From Pseudomonadota bacterium (GTDB lineage Bacteria > Pseudomonadota > Alphaproteobacteria > Rhizobiales > Pleomorphomonadaceae): a DNA stretch of 57,419 bases. The stretch lies in assembly GCA_018262575.1 (NCBI GenBank), contig JAGSYU010000012.1, positions 1 to 57,419 on the forward strand. The letters run 5' to 3'. Under the pieces are notes generated by a model. It ran no database searches and had not been told where the DNA came from. It saw only the letters and a list, made by a program, of their open reading frames with translations. Position 1 is the first letter of the stretch; every line of letters begins with the position of its first letter. The position numbers were made by a program, and so were the translations under genes. Positions 55,684 through 57,419 of the stretch are shown here, piece after piece.

Positions 55684-56801
55684 CACAGGGCCTCCCTCTT
55701 GTTGAACTGGCGCAGATTGTAGACCATCACCGGAATGACGGTCAGCAGCAGGACGATGGCAATCGCCGAGCCGAGGCCGAAGTTACGGTTGACGAAATAC
55801 TGGTTGTAGAACTGGGTGGCGATCACGTCCGTGCCATACTGGCCGCCGGTCATCACCAGGACCACGTCGAAGATCTTCAGCGTGAAGATGATGACGGTGG
55901 CCGACACCGTGACGATGGTGCCCATGATCGACGGGATAATGATCGAGAAGAAAATCTTGAACTCGCCGGCGCCATCGACGCGGGCAGCCTCGATGATGTC
56001 GGTCGACACCGACTTGATGGCCGCCGAGAACAGCACCATGGCGTAGCCGGTCTGCATCCACACGACGATGACGATCAGGAACAGGTTGTTCCATGGCTGC
56101 AGCATGGCGATCCAGGCCTGCGGCTCGCCGCCGAGGGCGACGACGATGGCATTGAGCAGGCCGATCTGCACGTCGCTGGGGTCGCGGACGGCGTAGATGA
56201 ACTTCCAGATGACACCGGCACCGACCAGCGAGATGGCCATCGGCATGAAGATGATGGCCTTGGCGAGGTTCTCGAACTTGCTGCGGTCGGCCAGCGCGGC
56301 CACGAGGAGGCCAAATATGATGGTAAAGCTGGCGCCGAACACGATCCACAGCACGTTGTTGCGGAAGGTGGTCAGCATGAACGGCTCGGTGAACACCGTG
56401 ATGTAGTTGGCGAGCCCGACGAAGTTGGAGCCGTCGCGGTCGAACAGGCTGGCGATGAAGGTCCGCACGGCCGGCAGGGCGAGGAAGTAGACGACGAAGG
56501 CGATGGCCGGAAAGACGAAGACGATCGGCGTAAGGCGCCGTTGCCACTGCGACGACGTGAACTCCACCAACTGGTTGGCGATCAGGTAGAGGATCGCCAT
56601 GCCGCCGCCGCCCCATATCATGGCGAACAGCGCCACCACCAGCTTCGGCGCCTGGCTGTCGCGCAGCATGAAGAAGCCCTCGAACAGCACGATCGCCGCA
56701 GCGATGCCGCCGATGAGGGTGAGGAGTGCGCGGTTTCGCCGTCGGCGGGCGCGCGCAAGTTCGGCGGAGTGCTCGTCCGCGTCGGGATTGAGAAGCGTCA
56801 T
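55683..56801 (-). CDS. aglF: Alpha-glucoside ABC transporter permease AglF
   Basis: The 372-residue permease has two or three extra N-terminal helices (LLTLIGGIAAAIVLFEGFF, VVALFAMIWGGGGMAILYL) before the MalF-like core. The EAA loop reads EAARVDGAGEFKIFFSIIIPSI, and FDVVLVMTGGQYGTDVIATQFYNQYF follows. ATG 56801 has GGGGGACAG upstream. It couples to aglG by a one-base overlap. In Sinorhizobium meliloti the corresponding system imports sucrose, maltose and trehalose; that specificity is assumed, not proved. Confidence 0.92.
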   Translation of the reverse strand: MTLLNPDADEHSAELARARRRRNRALLTLIGGIAAAIVLFEGFFMLRDSQAPKLVVALFAMIWGGGGMAILYLIANQLVEFTSSQWQRRLTPIVFVFPAIAFVVYFLALPAVRTFIASLFDRDGSNFVGLANYITVFTEPFMLTTFRNNVLWIVFGASFTIIFGLLVAALADRSKFENLAKAIIFMPMAISLVGAGVIWKFIYAVRDPSDVQIGLLNAIVVALGGEPQAWIAMLQPWNNLFLIVIVVWMQTGYAMVLFSAAIKSVSTDIIEAARVDGAGEFKIFFSIIIPSIMGTIVTVSATVIIFTLKIFDVVLVMTGGQYGTDVIATQFYNQYFVNRNFGLGSAIAIVLLLTVIPVMVYNLRQFNKREAL

Positions 56802-57151
56802 GTCTGTCCCCCGGAGCGCGACCCCGTGACGGCCGGCTCATCCTTATGCACAGCGGCGTTTGAAAAATCGGACGATCCAGCCAGAGCTTTTCGGCCCGGG
56901 GTCGACCCGATTGGTGGATTCAGGCCAGGCACCCGACACAAAGACCGGGGCCGCGCAGGGCTGAAACCATCGTTCCACCCTGTGAATCCACAAAAAAGGC
57001 TGGTCTGGAGGAAGACGCTTGCTTCAAGCATCATCAGATTCCGTCCCGCCTTTTCAGGTCGCGGCCCCCACTTGTCTGAAAGCGGGGGCTCGCTTGTTGT
57101 CAGTCTTAACCGAAAGTCAACCTCGTTGACCAGTCGGATTAAGTCGAGGAC
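56802..57151. other. Intercistronic region between aglE and aglF
   Basis: No gene was recognised in this 350-base gap. It contains a G/C-rich hairpin close to aglE, given separately. The length suggests processing of a common transcript so that aglE is expressed more strongly than the permeases. Confidence 0.5.
57064..57089 (-). terminator. Hairpin after aglE, partial terminator or stabiliser
   Basis: GCCCCCACTT (57064-57073) pairs with AAGCGGGGGC (57080-57089); on the minus-strand RNA the one irregular position becomes a G-U wobble, so the fold favours that strand. No long T run follows. Such structures after binding-protein genes often protect the message and reduce downstream permease expression. 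Confidence 0.55.
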
Positions 57152-57419
57152 TTACTTCTTCGGCCACGAGGCGTCGATGTCCTTGAGGGCCGTGTCGAGA
57201 TCGGCAGTGCCGGACACCCAGGCGGTCATCTGCTTCCAGAACGAACCGGCGCCGACTTCACCCGGCATCAGGTCCGAACCGTCGAAGCGGACGGCGGTGG
57301 CGCCGGCCAGGATGGCGGCAACGCCCTTGTCGACCTCATTCACGTACCAGGCGAGATCGGCGTCCTTCTGCGGCGCAATGGCGCCGCCGACGGCGAGCCA
57401 GGACTTCAGATGCTCGGCC
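57152..57419 (-). CDS. aglE: Alpha-glucoside ABC transporter substrate-binding protein AglE, C-terminal part
   Basis: The frame is open to the window edge and gives the last 88 residues of a large periplasmic binding protein: HLKSWLAVGGAIAPQKD, VAAILAGATAVRFDGSDLMPGEVG, FWKQMTAWVSG and the end DASWPKK. The LMPGEVG and FWKQM blocks fit AglE-type alpha-glucoside-binding proteins. The start and signal peptide lie outside the window. Position before aglF, aglG and aglK supports the call. Confidence 0.82.
   Translation of the reverse strand, partial: AEHLKSWLAVGGAIAPQKDADLAWYVNEVDKGVAAILAGATAVRFDGSDLMPGEVGAGSFWKQMTAWVSGTADLDTALKDIDASWPKK

Overview
The window is 57.4 kb of GC-rich, densely coded DNA. 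It most resembles an alphaproteobacterium of the Hyphomicrobiales (Rhizobiales). The reasons are the NDUFA12 complex I subunit, the aat and DUF2155 genes close to it, ExoD, a class II (B12-dependent) ribonucleotide reductase, a PAN-domain alpha-2-macroglobulin and an AglEFGK-type sugar importer. No tRNA, rRNA, CRISPR array, prophage or intact insertion sequence was seen. Genus cannot be fixed from the sequence alone.

Layout. 1-9.5 kb: a broken enolase gene, a DJ-1/PfpI protein, recJ and a very large periplasmic alpha-2-macroglobulin with an intact thioester. 9.5-14.5 kb: a YqhD-like alcohol dehydrogenase divergent from an aldo/keto reductase (carbonyl detoxification), a luciferase-like flavin oxidoreductase and an APC amino-acid transporter. 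14.8-19.4 kb: exoD plus a lipid kinase, then a DUF2778 L,D-transpeptidase-like protein, HemG and a BioF2-type acyltransferase. 19.5-23.5 kb: aat, DUF2155, nucleoside hydrolase, NDUFA12 and a response regulator with Glu at the phospho-acceptor position. 24.2-27.9 kb: nrdJ, preceded by a perfect palindrome and a foldable leader.

27.9-32.5 kb is a loosely packed accessory stretch of less GC-rich character. It holds a start-less zinc-ribbon fragment, a TIR-domain protein and an exported trypsin-like protease. 32.7-34.8 kb: membrane proteins and a SatP-type acetate transporter. 34.8-39.8 kb looks like a sulfide/persulfide module: a NifX-like protein and a DUF134 regulator, divergent from a four-domain CoADR-rhodanese-TusA-DsrE fusion followed by a sulfide:quinone oxidoreductase. 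39.9-43.9 kb is a tryptophan/indole module: permease, tryptophanase and a divergent YheO-like regulator, with a possible TnaC-like leader peptide. The tryptophanase lacks the segment carrying its PLP lysine.

44.3-57.4 kb contains two complete sugar-uptake systems. The first, on the plus strand, is binding protein, two permeases, a GHL6-type glycosidase, a LacI regulator and an ATPase, for an unknown glycoside. The second, on the minus strand, is aglE (cut by the window edge), aglF, aglG and aglK followed by sucrose phosphorylase, which suggests uptake and phosphorolysis of sucrose.

The most surprising observation is that two conserved enzymes (enolase and tryptophanase) each lack a block inferred to be a whole number of codons around catalytic residues. 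This is either real decay or an assembly problem, and reads would decide it. The most system-like unknowns are the TIR/zinc-ribbon/protease stretch, the sulfur fusion module with its AT-rich palindromes, and the GHL6 operon.
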